A stretch of DNA of 64,000 bases from an uncultured Alistipes sp. (lineage in GTDB: Bacteria; Bacteroidota; Bacteroidia; Bacteroidales; Rikenellaceae), in NCBI RefSeq assembly GCF_963931675.1, contig NZ_OZ007039.1, positions 2,393,806-2,457,805 on the forward strand, given 5' to 3'. Of this stretch, positions 18,044 to 27,748 are shown piece by piece (the stretch's first letter is position 1; every line of letters starts with the position of its first letter). The notes beneath the pieces were generated by a model, which did no database searches, was not told the DNA's origin, and saw nothing but the letters and a program-made list of their open reading frames with translations. Both the position numbers and the translations under genes were made by a program.

Positions 18044-18796
18044 ATGGCCAGACTCTATATCGTACCGACGCCGATCGGCAATCTGGACGACATCACGCTG
18101 CGTGCGGTGAATATTTTGCGCGAGGTGGATTTCGTGCTGGCGGAGGATACGCGCACGACGTCGTTTCTTCTCAAGCACCTCGGCATCGGACAGAAACTCC
18201 GCTCGCACCATAAATTCAACGAACACGCCACGGTGCAAATGGTTGCCGAGACGATTGCTGCGGGACACGATGCGGCGCTGGTTTCGGACGCCGGGACGCC
18301 GGGGATCTCGGACCCCGGGTTCCTGCTGGTCCGCACGTGCGTCGAGGCGGGTATCGAGGTGGAGACGCTTCCGGGCGCCACGGCGCTGATCCCGGCGCTG
18401 GTCCAGAGCGGCTTCCCGTGCGACCGGTTCTGCTTCGAGGGTTTTCTGCCGCAGAAGAAGGGCCGGATGAAACACCTGCAGACGCTGGCCGATGAGGAGC
18501 GGACGATGATCTTCTACGAATCGCCCTACCGGGTTGTGAAGTGCCTGGAGCAGTTTGCCGAGGTCTTCGGGCCGGACCGCGCGGTCTCGGTCTCCCGGGA
18601 GTTGACCAAGAAGTTCGAACAGACCGTGCGCGGAACGATCGCCGAGGTGCTGGAGCACTTCCGCACGCATGAACCCAAGGGTGAGTTCGTGCTGGTGGTC
18701 GCCGGAAAACCCCGTCATCGGCGGGGTGCTGAGATGCCGGAGGAGACTCCGGAACCGGACAATTACAACGAAACGGAAGATGAAACGGAAAAATAA
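18044..18796 (+). CDS. rsmI: 16S rRNA (cytidine-1402-2'-O)-methyltransferase
   Basis: 250 residues of the tetrapyrrole-methylase-like fold. It opens with LYIVPTPIGNLDDITLRA, then AEDTRTTSFLLKH, then SDAGTPGISDPG, all RsmI hallmarks, plus GFLPQKKGRMKHL. It uses S-adenosylmethionine to methylate the ribose of C1402 in 16S rRNA. The tail after about residue 230 (Glu/Thr-rich) overlaps the next gene by 17 bases. Confidence 0.96.
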   Translation: MARLYIVPTPIGNLDDITLRAVNILREVDFVLAEDTRTTSFLLKHLGIGQKLRSHHKFNEHATVQMVAETIAAGHDAALVSDAGTPGISDPGFLLVRTCVEAGIEVETLPGATALIPALVQSGFPCDRFCFEGFLPQKKGRMKHLQTLADEERTMIFYESPYRVVKCLEQFAEVFGPDRAVSVSRELTKKFEQTVRGTIAEVLEHFRTHEPKGEFVLVVAGKPRHRRGAEMPEETPEPDNYNETEDETEK

Positions 18797-20174
18797 CGGA
18801 ACGCAGGATTCCACCTCGCGGCCGCCCCGTTCGTTCGGGGCGTGGCTGGGGGAGTTGCGCGAATTCATGAAGGACCGTTTCAGCCTGGACGATGACAAGG
18901 CGCAGCGCGACGAGGTGGTTGCCAACATTTCGAGGGGGGTGGAGTTCCGGGGCGTGAACCTCTGGGTGCTGATCTTCGCGACGTTGGTTGCATCGCTGGG
19001 TCTGAACGTCGACTCTGCGGCGGTGATCATCGGCGCGATGCTCATCTCGCCGATCATGGGTCCGATCATGGGCGTGGGCCTGTCGCTGGGGATCAACGAC
19101 TTCGAACTGTTGAAAAAATCGCTTCGGAACTTTATGCTGATGTTCATCGTGGCGATCATCACCTCGACGGTTTACTTTTTCATCTCGCCGCTGTCGTCGA
19201 ACAGCAGCGAGTTGCTGGCGCGCACGGTCCCGACGACCTACGACGTGCTGATTGCGCTTTTCGGCGGACTGGCGGGCATGGTGGCGCAGACGCGCCAGGA
19301 CCGCACCTCGACGGTTATTCCGGGCGTGGCCATCGCCACGGCGCTGATCCCGCCCCTGTGTACGGCGGGTTTCGGTCTGGCCACGGGTCAGATGCGTTTC
19401 TTCTTCGGGGCTTTTTACCTATTCTTCATCAATTCGGTTTTCATCGCCCTGGCCACCTACCTGGTTGTGCGGTTCCTGCGTTATGAGAAGAAGGTCTTCA
19501 TCGACAAGGCCCGCGAGCGAGCGGTCAAGCGGCTGATGATGGTGATCACGCTCGTGACCTTCATTCCGAGCGTCGTGATCGGTTTTCACATGGTCCGGGT
19601 CTCTCTTTTTGAAGCCACGGCGGACAAATACGTGGCGCAGGTCTTCAACTACCCGCATACGCGGGTGATCGAGTGCAGCAAGCACTATGCCCGGGGACAG
19701 AAGTTCTCGCGGATCGAGTTGCTGCTGGTGGGTGAGCCGCTGGGCGAGGAGGTGATCGAGAATGCGCGGGCCCAGTTGGACGGTTACGGGCTGGATCGGA
19801 CGGAACTGATTGTCCGGCAGGCCAATACGGAGGACCGGATCGACGTGGTGTCGCTGCAGCAGAGCTACCAGGAGCTGCTGACGGAGAAGAACCGGCGGAT
19901 CGAGGAGATGACGTCGCAGTTGAAGCGCTACCGGGTTACGGACGTGGAGGTGAACGACGTTTCGCGGGAGATGGGTGCGTTGATGGAGAATGTGGAGGCG
20001 GTTTCGCTGACCAAGGGGATTACGTTCGACGTTTCGGGGGCTCCGCGCGATACGACGCTGATCTGCGTGGTGACGCGCAAGGATGCGTCGCAGCCTGTCG
20101 ACAGCGAGACGTTGAAGAACTGGCTGCGGCTGCGGACGAAGGTCGGAAACGTGAAACTTTTCGTGGAACCTTGA
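18780..20174 (+). CDS. DUF389 family membrane protein
   Basis: 464 residues from ATG 18780, which overlaps the rsmI end. The DUF389 membrane block spans about residues 55-290, with the typical LNVDSAAVIIGAMLISPIMGPIMG and TALIPPLCTAGFGL segments and about six helices. The C-terminal half (about 295-460) is a soluble region with a coiled coil around QQSYQELLTEKNRRIEEMTSQLKR. Function of the family is not established. A longer frame starting at 18669 runs inside rsmI and was rejected. Confidence 0.87.
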   Translation: MKRKNNGTQDSTSRPPRSFGAWLGELREFMKDRFSLDDDKAQRDEVVANISRGVEFRGVNLWVLIFATLVASLGLNVDSAAVIIGAMLISPIMGPIMGVGLSLGINDFELLKKSLRNFMLMFIVAIITSTVYFFISPLSSNSSELLARTVPTTYDVLIALFGGLAGMVAQTRQDRTSTVIPGVAIATALIPPLCTAGFGLATGQMRFFFGAFYLFFINSVFIALATYLVVRFLRYEKKVFIDKARERAVKRLMMVITLVTFIPSVVIGFHMVRVSLFEATADKYVAQVFNYPHTRVIECSKHYARGQKFSRIELLLVGEPLGEEVIENARAQLDGYGLDRTELIVRQANTEDRIDVVSLQQSYQELLTEKNRRIEEMTSQLKRYRVTDVEVNDVSREMGALMENVEAVSLTKGITFDVSGAPRDTTLICVVTRKDASQPVDSETLKNWLRLRTKVGNVKLFVEP

Positions 20175-20187
20175 CCGGCAGGCGGCG

Positions 20188-21105
20188 ATGAAACACATGG
20201 ACTTGAATTTCATGCAGCGGGTGGGGTTGGAGATACTCTGGCTCTGTGCGTATGTCTTTTCGGTGCTGCCCCGTTGGTTCAAGTATTACGTGGTGGAGAA
20301 TCTGTTCTATTTTCTGCTCTGTTACTGCTTCCGGTACCGGATGTCGGTGGTGAAGAAGAACCTTCGGAATTCGTTTCCGGAGAAGGACGAGCGGGAGTTG
20401 GCAGCGATCCGGCGACGGTTCTACCGGACTTTGGCTGAGATTTTCGTGGATACGCTGGACCTGGCGCACCTGACCCCGGCGAAGGGCCGTGCGGCGCTGA
20501 GGGTGAAGGGGCTGGAGGAGCACTTGAAACGGGTCGAGGGCCGCGACTGGATCGCCATGACGGCGCATTACGGCTGTTGGGAATACTGTTCGTTCTGGGG
20601 CCTCTACGCGCCGACGCAGATTGTCGTGGCGGTCTACCATCCGTTGCGGAGCCGGGTGATGGAGGCTTTGTACCAGCGGTTGCGCAACGGGGACTACGCG
20701 ACGACGGTTTCGATGAAGGAGAGTCTTCGGTTCTACCTGCGGAACCGGGAGCATGGGATCCGCGGCAAGAATCTTGTAATGGGGCTTATCGCGGACCAGA
20801 ATCCTCCGCGGCGTCCCGACAGCCATTGGTTCCGGTTCCTGAATCAGGATACGATCTTTTTCGACGGCGGCGAAAAACTGGCCCTTCGGTGCCACCTCCC
20901 GGTCTATTTCGTGAAGATGGATCGGTTGTCGCGGGGCCGTTACGAGATGTCGTTCGAGCCGATCTACGACGGCGAGGAGGAGGTTGCGGAGCATGAAATT
21001 ACGGAGCGTTACGTGCGGTTGCTGGAGTCGGAGATCCGGCGGCGGCCGGAGTTGTGGATCTGGTCGCACCGGCGTTGGAAACACAAGCGGGATGTCAGTT
21101 GCTAA
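20188..21105 (+). CDS. Lysophospholipid/lipid A acyltransferase (LpxL/HtrB family)
   Basis: 305 residues. An N-terminal hydrophobic anchor is followed by the acyltransferase signature HYGCWEY with catalytic His127 and Glu132, then GLIADQNPPR and the DGGEKLAL region. The family adds secondary acyl chains to lipid A or related lipids at the inner membrane. It is followed by a glycosyltransferase whose start overlaps its end by 14 bases, so cell-envelope work is likely for both. Confidence 0.9.
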   Translation: MKHMDLNFMQRVGLEILWLCAYVFSVLPRWFKYYVVENLFYFLLCYCFRYRMSVVKKNLRNSFPEKDERELAAIRRRFYRTLAEIFVDTLDLAHLTPAKGRAALRVKGLEEHLKRVEGRDWIAMTAHYGCWEYCSFWGLYAPTQIVVAVYHPLRSRVMEALYQRLRNGDYATTVSMKESLRFYLRNREHGIRGKNLVMGLIADQNPPRRPDSHWFRFLNQDTIFFDGGEKLALRCHLPVYFVKMDRLSRGRYEMSFEPIYDGEEEVAEHEITERYVRLLESEIRRRPELWIWSHRRWKHKRDVSC

Positions 21106-22102
21106 GATCGTCATATTGAATTGGAACGGCGTGGACCACCTGCGTCGTTTTTTGCCGTCGGTAGTGGCGGCGGCACCGGCCGGGGTGGAGGTTGTCGTGG
21201 CCGACAACGGCTCGACGGACGGCTCGGTGGCGGTCCTGGGGTCGGAATTCCCCACGGTGCGGATCGTCCGCCTGGACCGCAACTACGGCTTTGCCGGGGG
21301 CTACAACCGGGCGCTGCGGCAGGTCGAGGCGGACTATTACATCCTGCTGAATTCCGACGTGGAGACCCCGGCGGGATGGCTGGATCCGCTGCTCGATACG
21401 CTGGAGCGGAATCCGGACGTGGCGGTGGTTTCGCCGAAACTGATCTCGTCGGAGGATCGCCGGTTGTTCGAATATGCGGGGGCCGCGGGCGGTTATATCG
21501 ACTGGCTGGGCTACCCCTTCTGCCGGGGCCGGATCCTGCGCACGGTGGAGGAGGATCGGGGTCAGTACGACGACGCGCGGGACCTTTTCTGGGTGAGCGG
21601 TGCGGCGTTCTGTTGCCGGGCGGATGTGTTCCGGGCGCTGGGGGGCTTCGACGACGACTTCTTCGCCCACATGGAGGAGATCGACCTCTGCTGGCGGATG
21701 CAGCTGGCAGGCTACCGCGTGCGGGTGGTCCCCGAAAGCAAGGTTTATCATCTGGGCGGCGGGACGCTGCAGACCGATTCGCCCTCGAAGGTCTTCTATA
21801 ACCACCGCAACAATCTGGCCATGCTGTATAAATGCTCCTCGTCGGGACAGCGGCTGCTGGTTTCGGTGCTGCGTCCGGCGCTGGACGTGCTGGCGGCGCT
21901 GTCGTACCTGGTACAGGGTCGTGCGGACAACTTCCGGGCGGTGTTCCGGGCCTGGCGTGACTTTCTCAAGTGGCATCCGTTGCTTGCGGAGAAACGGCGG
22001 GCGATCCAGTCTTCGCGCAAGGCCGGGGTCCGGCATATCTATCGCGGTTCGATCCTGCTGCGCTATTTTCTGGGCGGCCGGACCTTCGGGCGGTTGATGT
22101 AG
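21092..22102 (+). CDS. Glycosyltransferase family 2
   Basis: 336 residues. The GT-A features are VILNWNGVDHLRRFL at the N-terminus, VVADNGSTDGSV (nucleotide-sugar binding), LLNSDVETP (DxD-like metal site) and FFAHMEEIDLCWRMQLAGY (acceptor-side ED motif), the pattern of rhamnosyl/galactofuranosyl-type GT2 enzymes. Sugar donor and acceptor are unknown. ATG 21092 places the first strand at the N-terminus; a longer frame to 20984 lies inside the acyltransferase gene. Confidence 0.9.
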   Translation: MSVAKIVILNWNGVDHLRRFLPSVVAAAPAGVEVVVADNGSTDGSVAVLGSEFPTVRIVRLDRNYGFAGGYNRALRQVEADYYILLNSDVETPAGWLDPLLDTLERNPDVAVVSPKLISSEDRRLFEYAGAAGGYIDWLGYPFCRGRILRTVEEDRGQYDDARDLFWVSGAAFCCRADVFRALGGFDDDFFAHMEEIDLCWRMQLAGYRVRVVPESKVYHLGGGTLQTDSPSKVFYNHRNNLAMLYKCSSSGQRLLVSVLRPALDVLAALSYLVQGRADNFRAVFRAWRDFLKWHPLLAEKRRAIQSSRKAGVRHIYRGSILLRYFLGGRTFGRLM

Positions 22103-22225
22103 AAGGGGCCCCGTTGACGGCCGACCGTCCGGTACCCCTTTGGAGAGGCGTAGGATCGCATTCGTATCCTGTCTGGATCGATCCTGTGAGGTTCGGATAA
22201 GGTTGATCGGACCGGCTGATATATA

Positions 22226-22262
22226 AAAAGGTCCCCGGCTATGACAGCCGGGGACCTTTTCT
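22226..22262. terminator. Bidirectional terminator between the glycosyltransferase and glnS
   Basis: A perfect stem (AAAAGGTCCCCGGCT pairing with its complement across a five-base loop) ends in T on the plus strand and in T on the minus strand, fitting two convergent genes. The remaining bases 22103-22225 show no gene. Confidence 0.9.
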
Positions 22263-22284
22263 GTTGTCGGCGGGTTGTTGGCGC

Positions 22285-23964
22285 CTACTTGTTGTTGATC
22301 TTGGCCCAGGAGTCCTTGAGCGTCACGGTGCGGTTGAAGACCAGGTGGTCGGGTGTCGAGTCCGTATCGGGGCAAAAGTAGCCCACGCGCTCGAACTGCA
22401 CGGCCTGCCCCACGGGAATCTCCCGCAGCGAGGGCTCGAGATACCCCTTGATCTTGACCATCGACTCGGGGTTGAGGTTGTCCTCCCAGGTCTGTCCCTC
22501 CTCTACGTCGTCGGGGTTCTCCTTGGTGAAGAGCGGGTTGAAGAGGCGGATTTCGGCATCGACGGCATCCTGGGCCGATACCCAGTGGATGACGCCCTTC
22601 ACGCGGCGGCCGTCGCTCGACGAGCCGTTCCCCGACATGGGGTCGTAGGAGCACAGGAGTTCGACGATGTTGCCCTCGGCATCCTTGACGACCTCCTCGC
22701 ACTTGATCAGATAGGAGTAGCGCAGGCGCACCTCGCCGCCGGGCTGCAGCCGGAAGAACTTCTTCGGCGGGTTCTCCATGAAGTCGTCGCGCTCGATATA
22801 GATTACGCGCGAGAAGGGCACCTGACGTGTTCCGGCCGCCTCGTCCTCGGGGTTGTTCACGGCCGTGAACAGCTCGGTCTTGCCCTCGGGGTAGTTCGTG
22901 ACGGTCACCTTCAGGGGGTTCAGCACGGCCATGCGGCGTTCGGCGACCTTGTTCAGATCCTCGCGGACGCAGTATTCGAGCTTGGCGAGGTCGATGACGT
23001 TGTCGCGCTTGGCCACGCCGACCATCTCGGCGAAGTTGCGCACCGATGCCGGGGTGTATCCCTTGCGGCGCAGGGCGCAGATCGTCGGCATCCGGGGGTC
23101 GTCCCAACCCATGACGGCACCCTCCTGCACGAGCTTCAGCAACTTGCGCTTCGACATCATCGTATAGGTGAGGTTGAGCCGGGCGAATTCGTACTGGTGC
23201 GACGGGTAGATCTCCAGCGCCTGGATGAACCAGTCGTAGAGCGGGCGGTGGACGTCGAACTCCAGGGTGCAGATCGAGTGGGTGATGCGCTCGATGGAGT
23301 CGCTCTGCCCGTGGGCGTAGTCGTACATCGGGTAGATGCACCACTTGTTGCCCGTGCGGTGGTGTTCGGCGTGGATGATGCGGTACATGATCGGGTCGCG
23401 GAAGAGCATGTTGGGGTGCGCCATGTCGATCTTCGCGCGGAGGACCTTCGCGCCGTCAGGGAATTCACCGGCCTTCATGCGCTGGAAGAGGTCGAGGTTC
23501 TCCTCGACGGATCGGTCGCGCCACGGCGAGGGGGTTCCGGGAACCGAGACCGTGCCCCGGTTTTCGCGGATCTGCTCCTGGGTCTGGTCGTCGACATAGG
23601 CCAGCCCCTTCTTGATCAGGACGATGGCCCACTCGTAAAGCTGGTCGAAGTAGTCCGACGCATAGCGCTCCTGAGCCCAGTCGAACCCGAGCCAGTGGAT
23701 GTCGCGCTTGATCGAATCGACGTACTCGACGTCCTCCTTGACGGGGTTCGTGTCGTCGAAGCGGAGGTTGCATTTTCCGCCGTATTTCTTGGCCAGGCCG
23801 AAGTTGATGCAGATGCTCTTGGCGTGTCCGATGTGGAGGTATCCGTTGGGTTCGGGCGGGAAACGGGTCTGGACACGCGTTTCGCCCTTGGCGATAGACT
23901 CTTCGATGATCTCTTCGAGGAAGTTCAGCGACTTCTCCCGGGTTTCATTGGTTTCGCTTGCCAT
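22285..23964 (-). CDS. glnS: Glutaminyl-tRNA synthetase
   Basis: 559 residues from ATG 23964. Class I motifs are [17 protein letters not shown] (HIGH) and [10 protein letters not shown] (KMSKS). Later blocks such as [23 protein letters not shown] and [20 protein letters not shown] are typical GlnRS. It charges tRNA-Gln. The reading frame continues upstream to 24282 but enters the end of the next gene and loses resemblance to the family, so the ATG at 23964 was taken. Confidence 0.97.
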   Translation of the reverse strand: MASETNETREKSLNFLEEIIEESIAKGETRVQTRFPPEPNGYLHIGHAKSICINFGLAKKYGGKCNLRFDDTNPVKEDVEYVDSIKRDIHWLGFDWAQERYASDYFDQLYEWAIVLIKKGLAYVDDQTQEQIRENRGTVSVPGTPSPWRDRSVEENLDLFQRMKAGEFPDGAKVLRAKIDMAHPNMLFRDPIMYRIIHAEHHRTGNKWCIYPMYDYAHGQSDSIERITHSICTLEFDVHRPLYDWFIQALEIYPSHQYEFARLNLTYTMMSKRKLLKLVQEGAVMGWDDPRMPTICALRRKGYTPASVRNFAEMVGVAKRDNVIDLAKLEYCVREDLNKVAERRMAVLNPLKVTVTNYPEGKTELFTAVNNPEDEAAGTRQVPFSRVIYIERDDFMENPPKKFFRLQPGGEVRLRYSYLIKCEEVVKDAEGNIVELLCSYDPMSGNGSSSDGRRVKGVIHWVSAQDAVDAEIRLFNPLFTKENPDDVEEGQTWEDNLNPESMVKIKGYLEPSLREIPVGQAVQFERVGYFCPDTDSTPDHLVFNRTVTLKDSWAKINNK

Positions 23965-24046
23965 ATTTTTCGTGAGTTTTTCGAGAATTTTTCGAGACTT
24001 TGTTTTGCGGACAGGGATGCTTGGGGAGGGTAAGGGGGGGGTGGAA

Positions 24047-25177
24047 TCAGTGCAAGGGCCCGTATCTGTGCCGGTGTGCGGGTCGTTTGGTCCCGATGTC
24101 GAAGAGCCGCTGGATATCGACCGAAAGCTGTACGACCTGCTGGGTGCCCATGCCGGTTCCGTCGTAATGGAAGACCATGCCGGCCTCGACGTGCAGCGTG
24201 TCGTGGAAGAACTTGCGGTCATAACCCACCCAGGTGCGGTTGTAGATATGCTCCGTGGTGGCGTAGAACGACTCTCCGGCATAGAGACCGTCGAGCCCGT
24301 AGGTTGCCCCGGTCGTGGGGTCGGCGGTGTAGTTGCGCAGGGGCTGGAGGTTCTTGCCGAGGTAGAGGTTGTTTTGGATCTTGACGCCCCATCGTGAGAT
24401 CGTGACGTCGAGTTGTCCGCCGTATGGTTTTCGCCAGGCGTGGTCGACGCTTCGTCCGCGCTGCGGGGCGAAGAGGATGCCGCCCCGGATGTCGAAATCG
24501 AAGAAGGCGTTGAATTCCCAGCCGACGTATGGGTTCACGAGGAGGTTGTCCGTGACGTTCTCGTTGAGCATCGAGCCCGCGAAGTGGAACATCGAGAAGG
24601 CGTACCCGACGTAGAATCCGGGCTGGGTGGAGTAGCGCCCTGCGGAGAGGATGCGGAACATCTCGCGGGAGGCTTCGGAGTACATGCCCTCCCAGTCGAG
24701 AGCCAGCTCGACGTATGTTTTGGGCCGTTCGGTGGAGACGTATCGGCCGAGGAATCCCGACAGCCGGTTGTGGTAGAACCGCGTGGAGTCGCTGAAGAAG
24801 GCCGCGGAGTAGTCTCCCATGAGCTCCTTGCGGTTGAAGATACCTGCGTTTGCCTGCACGTTGGGGGTCTTGAAGCGGTAGTACACCAAGGGCTTGACAT
24901 CGCTCAGGAAGGGGTCTCCCTGGGGGTTGTACTGCCCGAAGTTCTGGAGCATTTCGACCCCGAAGACGAGATGGTTCTTCTCCTGCCATTCGACGCCGAT
25001 ACGGGGCGTGAGTCGGGCGCTGAAGAGCGTCCGGGATTCGTTGAAGTCGTTGTTGGCGTATTCGCGGTTGTCGAAGCGGGTTTCGAAATCGGCTCCGACG
25101 AGGATCTTCTGGGCACGCAGACCCCCCCCCGAGATCATAAGGGCCAGGGCCAGGACGAGCATTTTTCTGCGAGACAT
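24047..25177 (-). CDS. Probable outer membrane barrel protein with a 9-G tract in its signal peptide
   Basis: 376 residues from ATG 25177. A TTG start at 25201 overlaps the -7 box and was rejected. The signal peptide ([18 protein letters not shown]) is followed by many amphipathic strands with aromatic ends, as in Bacteroidota outer membrane barrels; no family name is certain. The codons for SGGG form a run of nine G on the coding strand (25122-25130), a possible slipped-strand switch. It currently reads in frame. Between this gene and glnS lies an 8-G tract (24034-24041). Confidence 0.75.
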   Translation of the reverse strand: MSRRKMLVLALALMISGGGLRAQKILVGADFETRFDNREYANNDFNESRTLFSARLTPRIGVEWQEKNHLVFGVEMLQNFGQYNPQGDPFLSDVKPLVYYRFKTPNVQANAGIFNRKELMGDYSAAFFSDSTRFYHNRLSGFLGRYVSTERPKTYVELALDWEGMYSEASREMFRILSAGRYSTQPGFYVGYAFSMFHFAGSMLNENVTDNLLVNPYVGWEFNAFFDFDIRGGILFAPQRGRSVDHAWRKPYGGQLDVTISRWGVKIQNNLYLGKNLQPLRNYTADPTTGATYGLDGLYAGESFYATTEHIYNRTWVGYDRKFFHDTLHVEAGMVFHYDGTGMGTQQVVQLSVDIQRLFDIGTKRPAHRHRYGPLH

Positions 25178-25198
25178 AAATCTTCTGAATTGAGGCCT

Positions 25199-25236
25199 CA
25201 AAAATAGACAAAATATTTTTTATTTGATTACTTTTG
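25199..25236. promoter_or_regulatory. Divergent -7 boxes for the barrel gene and the SpoU methyltransferase
   Basis: Minus strand: TATTTTTG at 25199-25206, 22 bases before ATG 25177. Plus strand: TACTTTTG at 25229-25236, 28 bases before ATG 25265. Both match TAnnTTTG; -33 elements are weak. Confidence 0.65.
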
Positions 25237-25264
25237 CCGCATAAATCACTCACAGCGACGGAAT

Positions 25265-25840
25265 ATGCGTAAAATCACGAACGAAGAGCTGGGACGTCCG
25301 ACGGCCGAAGAGTTCGCCGTGCGGGAGAAGATGCCGGTGACGGTGGTGTTGGACAACGTGCGTTCGGCACAGAACGTCGGAGCCTTTTTCCGCACGGGGG
25401 ATGCCTTTGCCGTGGAGCGGATCGCGCTGTGCGGGATCACGGCGACGCCGCCCTCGCGGGAGATCCACAAGACGGCGCTGGGCGCGGACCAGACTGTGGC
25501 GTGGAGCTATTATGCGACGACCGTGGCGTGCATCGACGAACTCCGTGCCGCGGGTTATACGGTGCTGGCCGTGGAGCAGGTCGAGGGTGCCGCGATGCTC
25601 GGCAACTTCACGCCGCAGCCGGGGGTGAAGTATGCCCTGGTCTTCGGCAACGAGGTCGACGGCGTGGGCCAGGAGGCCGTCGACCGGTGCGACGGGGCGC
25701 TGGAGATTCCCCAGGCCGGGACGAAGCATTCGATCAACGTCTCGGTCAGCGGAGGGGTGGTTCTGTGGAGTTTTTTTTGCCAAATCTATCCGAAGCGCTA
25801 TCTTTGCCGCGCTGAAGATGTCGAAAATTCTAAAAACTGA
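25265..25840 (+). CDS. SpoU/TrmH family RNA 2'-O-methyltransferase
   Basis: 191 residues. SPOUT motifs are in order: VVLDNVRSAQNVGAFFRT (motif 1), ALVFGNEVDGVG (motif 2) and LEIPQAGTKHSINVSVSGGVV (motif 3, knot). It methylates ribose 2'-OH of a tRNA or rRNA using S-adenosylmethionine; the target cannot be told from sequence. The last residues overlap the panB promoter. Confidence 0.9.
   Translation: MRKITNEELGRPTAEEFAVREKMPVTVVLDNVRSAQNVGAFFRTGDAFAVERIALCGITATPPSREIHKTALGADQTVAWSYYATTVACIDELRAAGYTVLAVEQVEGAAMLGNFTPQPGVKYALVFGNEVDGVGQEAVDRCDGALEIPQAGTKHSINVSVSGGVVLWSFFCQIYPKRYLCRAEDVENSKN
25777..25806 (+). promoter_or_regulatory. panB promoter inside the end of the SpoU gene
   Basis: TTG (25777-25779), 19-nt spacer, TATCTTTG (25799-25806). 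It lies within the last codons of the preceding gene and 40 bases before ATG 25847, so panB can be transcribed on its own. Confidence 0.75.
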
Positions 25841-25846
25841 GAAAAA

Positions 25847-26662
25847 ATGTCCGTAGAAAGTACAGTTCGGGCGGTTACGACCTACCGCCTTACGGAGATG
25901 AAGCAGCGGGGCGAGAAGATCGCCATGCTGACCTCGTATGACTATTCGATGGCCAGGATCGTCGATGCCGCGGGTGTCGACGTGATTCTGGTGGGCGACT
26001 CGGCGGCCAACGTGATGGCCGGTTACGAGACGACGCTTCCCATTACGCTCGATATGATGATCTATCATGCGCGTTCGGTGGTTCGCGCCGTCAACCGGGC
26101 GCTGGTGGTTGTGGACCTTCCGTTCGGCACCTACCAGGGCAACTCGAAGGTGGCCCTCGATTCGGCGATCCGGATCATGAAGGAGACCGAGGCCGATGCG
26201 GTGAAGATCGAGGGCGGGGAGGAGATTCTCGAATCGGTTCAGCGCATCCTTTCGGCCGGAATCCCGGTGATGGGGCACCTGGGTCTGACGCCGCAGTCGA
26301 TCCACAAGTTCGGGACCTATGCCGTGCGTGCGAAGGAGGAGGCCGAGGCCGAGAAACTGGTTCGTGACGCGCATCTGCTGAGCGAGGCGGGGTGCTTCGG
26401 CATCGTGCTGGAGAAGATCCCGGCGGCATTGGCTACGCGGGTGACGTCGGAGATTCCGACGCCGACGATCGGCATCGGGGCGGGTCCGGGCTGCGACGGC
26501 CAGGTGCTGGTGATCCACGACATGCTGGGGATCAACAAGGGCTTCTCTCCGCGTTTTCTGCGTCGCTATGCCGACCTGCACGCGGTGATGACCGAAGCGG
26601 TGGGGCAGTACGTGCAGGATGTCAAGTCGTGCGACTTCCCCAACGAGAAGGAGCAGTATTGA
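25847..26662 (+). CDS. panB: 3-methyl-2-oxobutanoate hydroxymethyltransferase
   Basis: 271 residues. PanB motifs are [43 protein letters not shown] (metal site Asp/Ser), [25 protein letters not shown] and [23 protein letters not shown]. It transfers a hydroxymethyl group from methylene-tetrahydrofolate to 3-methyl-2-oxobutanoate to give ketopantoate, the first step to pantothenate and CoA. It stands alone, with its own promoter and terminator. Confidence 0.97.
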   Translation: MSVESTVRAVTTYRLTEMKQRGEKIAMLTSYDYSMARIVDAAGVDVILVGDSAANVMAGYETTLPITLDMMIYHARSVVRAVNRALVVVDLPFGTYQGNSKVALDSAIRIMKETEADAVKIEGGEEILESVQRILSAGIPVMGHLGLTPQSIHKFGTYAVRAKEEAEAEKLVRDAHLLSEAGCFGIVLEKIPAALATRVTSEIPTPTIGIGAGPGCDGQVLVIHDMLGINKGFSPRFLRRYADLHAVMTEAVGQYVQDVKSCDFPNEKEQY

Positions 26663-26690
26663 TCCCGCCGTCGGGAGCGGCCAGGCAAAG

Positions 26691-26724
26691 GCGGGCGTTG
26701 TCCATCGACAACGCCCGCCTCTTT
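26691..26724. terminator. Terminator after panB
   Basis: A perfect 12-bp stem (26691-26702 with 26707-26718), a four-base loop and a T-rich tail. It separates panB from the convergent lipoprotein gene. Confidence 0.88.
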
Positions 26725-26782
26725 TCTGCCTGCGAAGAAGTGTTTGCCTGCGGAATTTTTGCTTGCTGAGGTTCTCGGACCC

Positions 26783-27730
26783 CTACTCTTCGGCTTTCCC
26801 GATGGAGACGAGCTCCACGACTTCGAAGACCCCCTCGTACTCGGCGGCAAAACCCTCGTCGGAGGGGCCCTTGTAGCGGACTTTCAACTCGGCTTCTGCG
26901 GGTGAGCCGTTTTTCTGACCGCCGGTCACGCGGTCGTATTCGCGTTCGAGAGCGCCGCTGCGGTCGACGATCCAGTACTCGACGGTGTCGCCCTCGGGAA
27001 CGAACGAGCGCACCTCATGGGCCATTACCACCCGTCCGCGCAGAAGCATGACGGAATCGGCATGCTCGTCGAAGACGATGCTCTGTTCGTCGAACAGCGG
27101 TGCCTCCTGTCCGATTTCCAGGAACAAGGCCCGGTCGGGGCGGTTGTCGTGGATTTCGAAATAGCGGGTTCCGCTGTTGCCCATGCCCCAGCCGTTGCAG
27201 GTTGAGGGAACAGGCTCTTTCGGGTACAGCGCCGCGAGTCGCTCCGCATAGGCGTCCGTCGGGACGAGATCGTACCTCCGTACGCCTTTGCGCAGGCTTT
27301 TGCCTTCACGAAAACGGCAGGTCTGCCCTTCGTCCCAGCCGCTTTCCTGACGCAACTGGTCCAGTACGTCCTCGATCTTTTGGTTCGGGAGGTGGAAAAT
27401 CCGGACTACGGAAGTTCCGGGTCTGTCGGCATCCCGGCGTTCCATACGGAGGCCCGGGAGCGTTTCGTCGGGAACGATGCGCAGATTGTCGTTTTGCTGG
27501 GCCCAGAGACGGAGCCCTGCTCCCGAGACCTCCACCCAGGAGAATCCCTCCTGGGCGGCTCTGGACGGTTGTTCCGGAAATTCGGGACCTGCTCCGGCAG
27601 ATTGTCTTTCGGAGCCGCAGGCGGCAAGGAGCAGCACGGCAGCTGCGGCGGGGAGGATCCGTTCCGGGCGGATTCTCCGGAGTGCTTCCCGTAGGGTCCG
27701 TCCGGGTGCGGAGTCTGTGAATTTGAACAT
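26783..27730 (-). CDS. Hypothetical lipoprotein
   Basis: 315 residues. After a basic N-terminus a hydrophobic stretch ends in a lipobox (LLLAAC, Cys about 38), so it is probably a lipoprotein. The mature part has no family I recognise. It ends with a beta-rich segment (AELKVRYKGPSDEGFAAEYEGVFEVVELVSIG). It follows the thioredoxin-like lipoprotein gene by 18 bases on the same strand, so the two are probably one operon. No function proposed. Confidence 0.72.
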   Translation of the reverse strand: MFKFTDSAPGRTLREALRRIRPERILPAAAAVLLLAACGSERQSAGAGPEFPEQPSRAAQEGFSWVEVSGAGLRLWAQQNDNLRIVPDETLPGLRMERRDADRPGTSVVRIFHLPNQKIEDVLDQLRQESGWDEGQTCRFREGKSLRKGVRRYDLVPTDAYAERLAALYPKEPVPSTCNGWGMGNSGTRYFEIHDNRPDRALFLEIGQEAPLFDEQSIVFDEHADSVMLLRGRVVMAHEVRSFVPEGDTVEYWIVDRSGALEREYDRVTGGQKNGSPAEAELKVRYKGPSDEGFAAEYEGVFEVVELVSIGKAEE

Positions 27731-27748
27731 GGTTTTGGGTATTTGATT

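Noticed and set aside
21095..23344. Very long minus-strand open frame (749 codons) across the glycosyltransferase and glnS
   Set aside because: It is antisense to a recognised GT2 gene and out of frame with glnS, and it is full of Arg/Pro/His low-complexity residues typical of shadows in GC-rich DNA.
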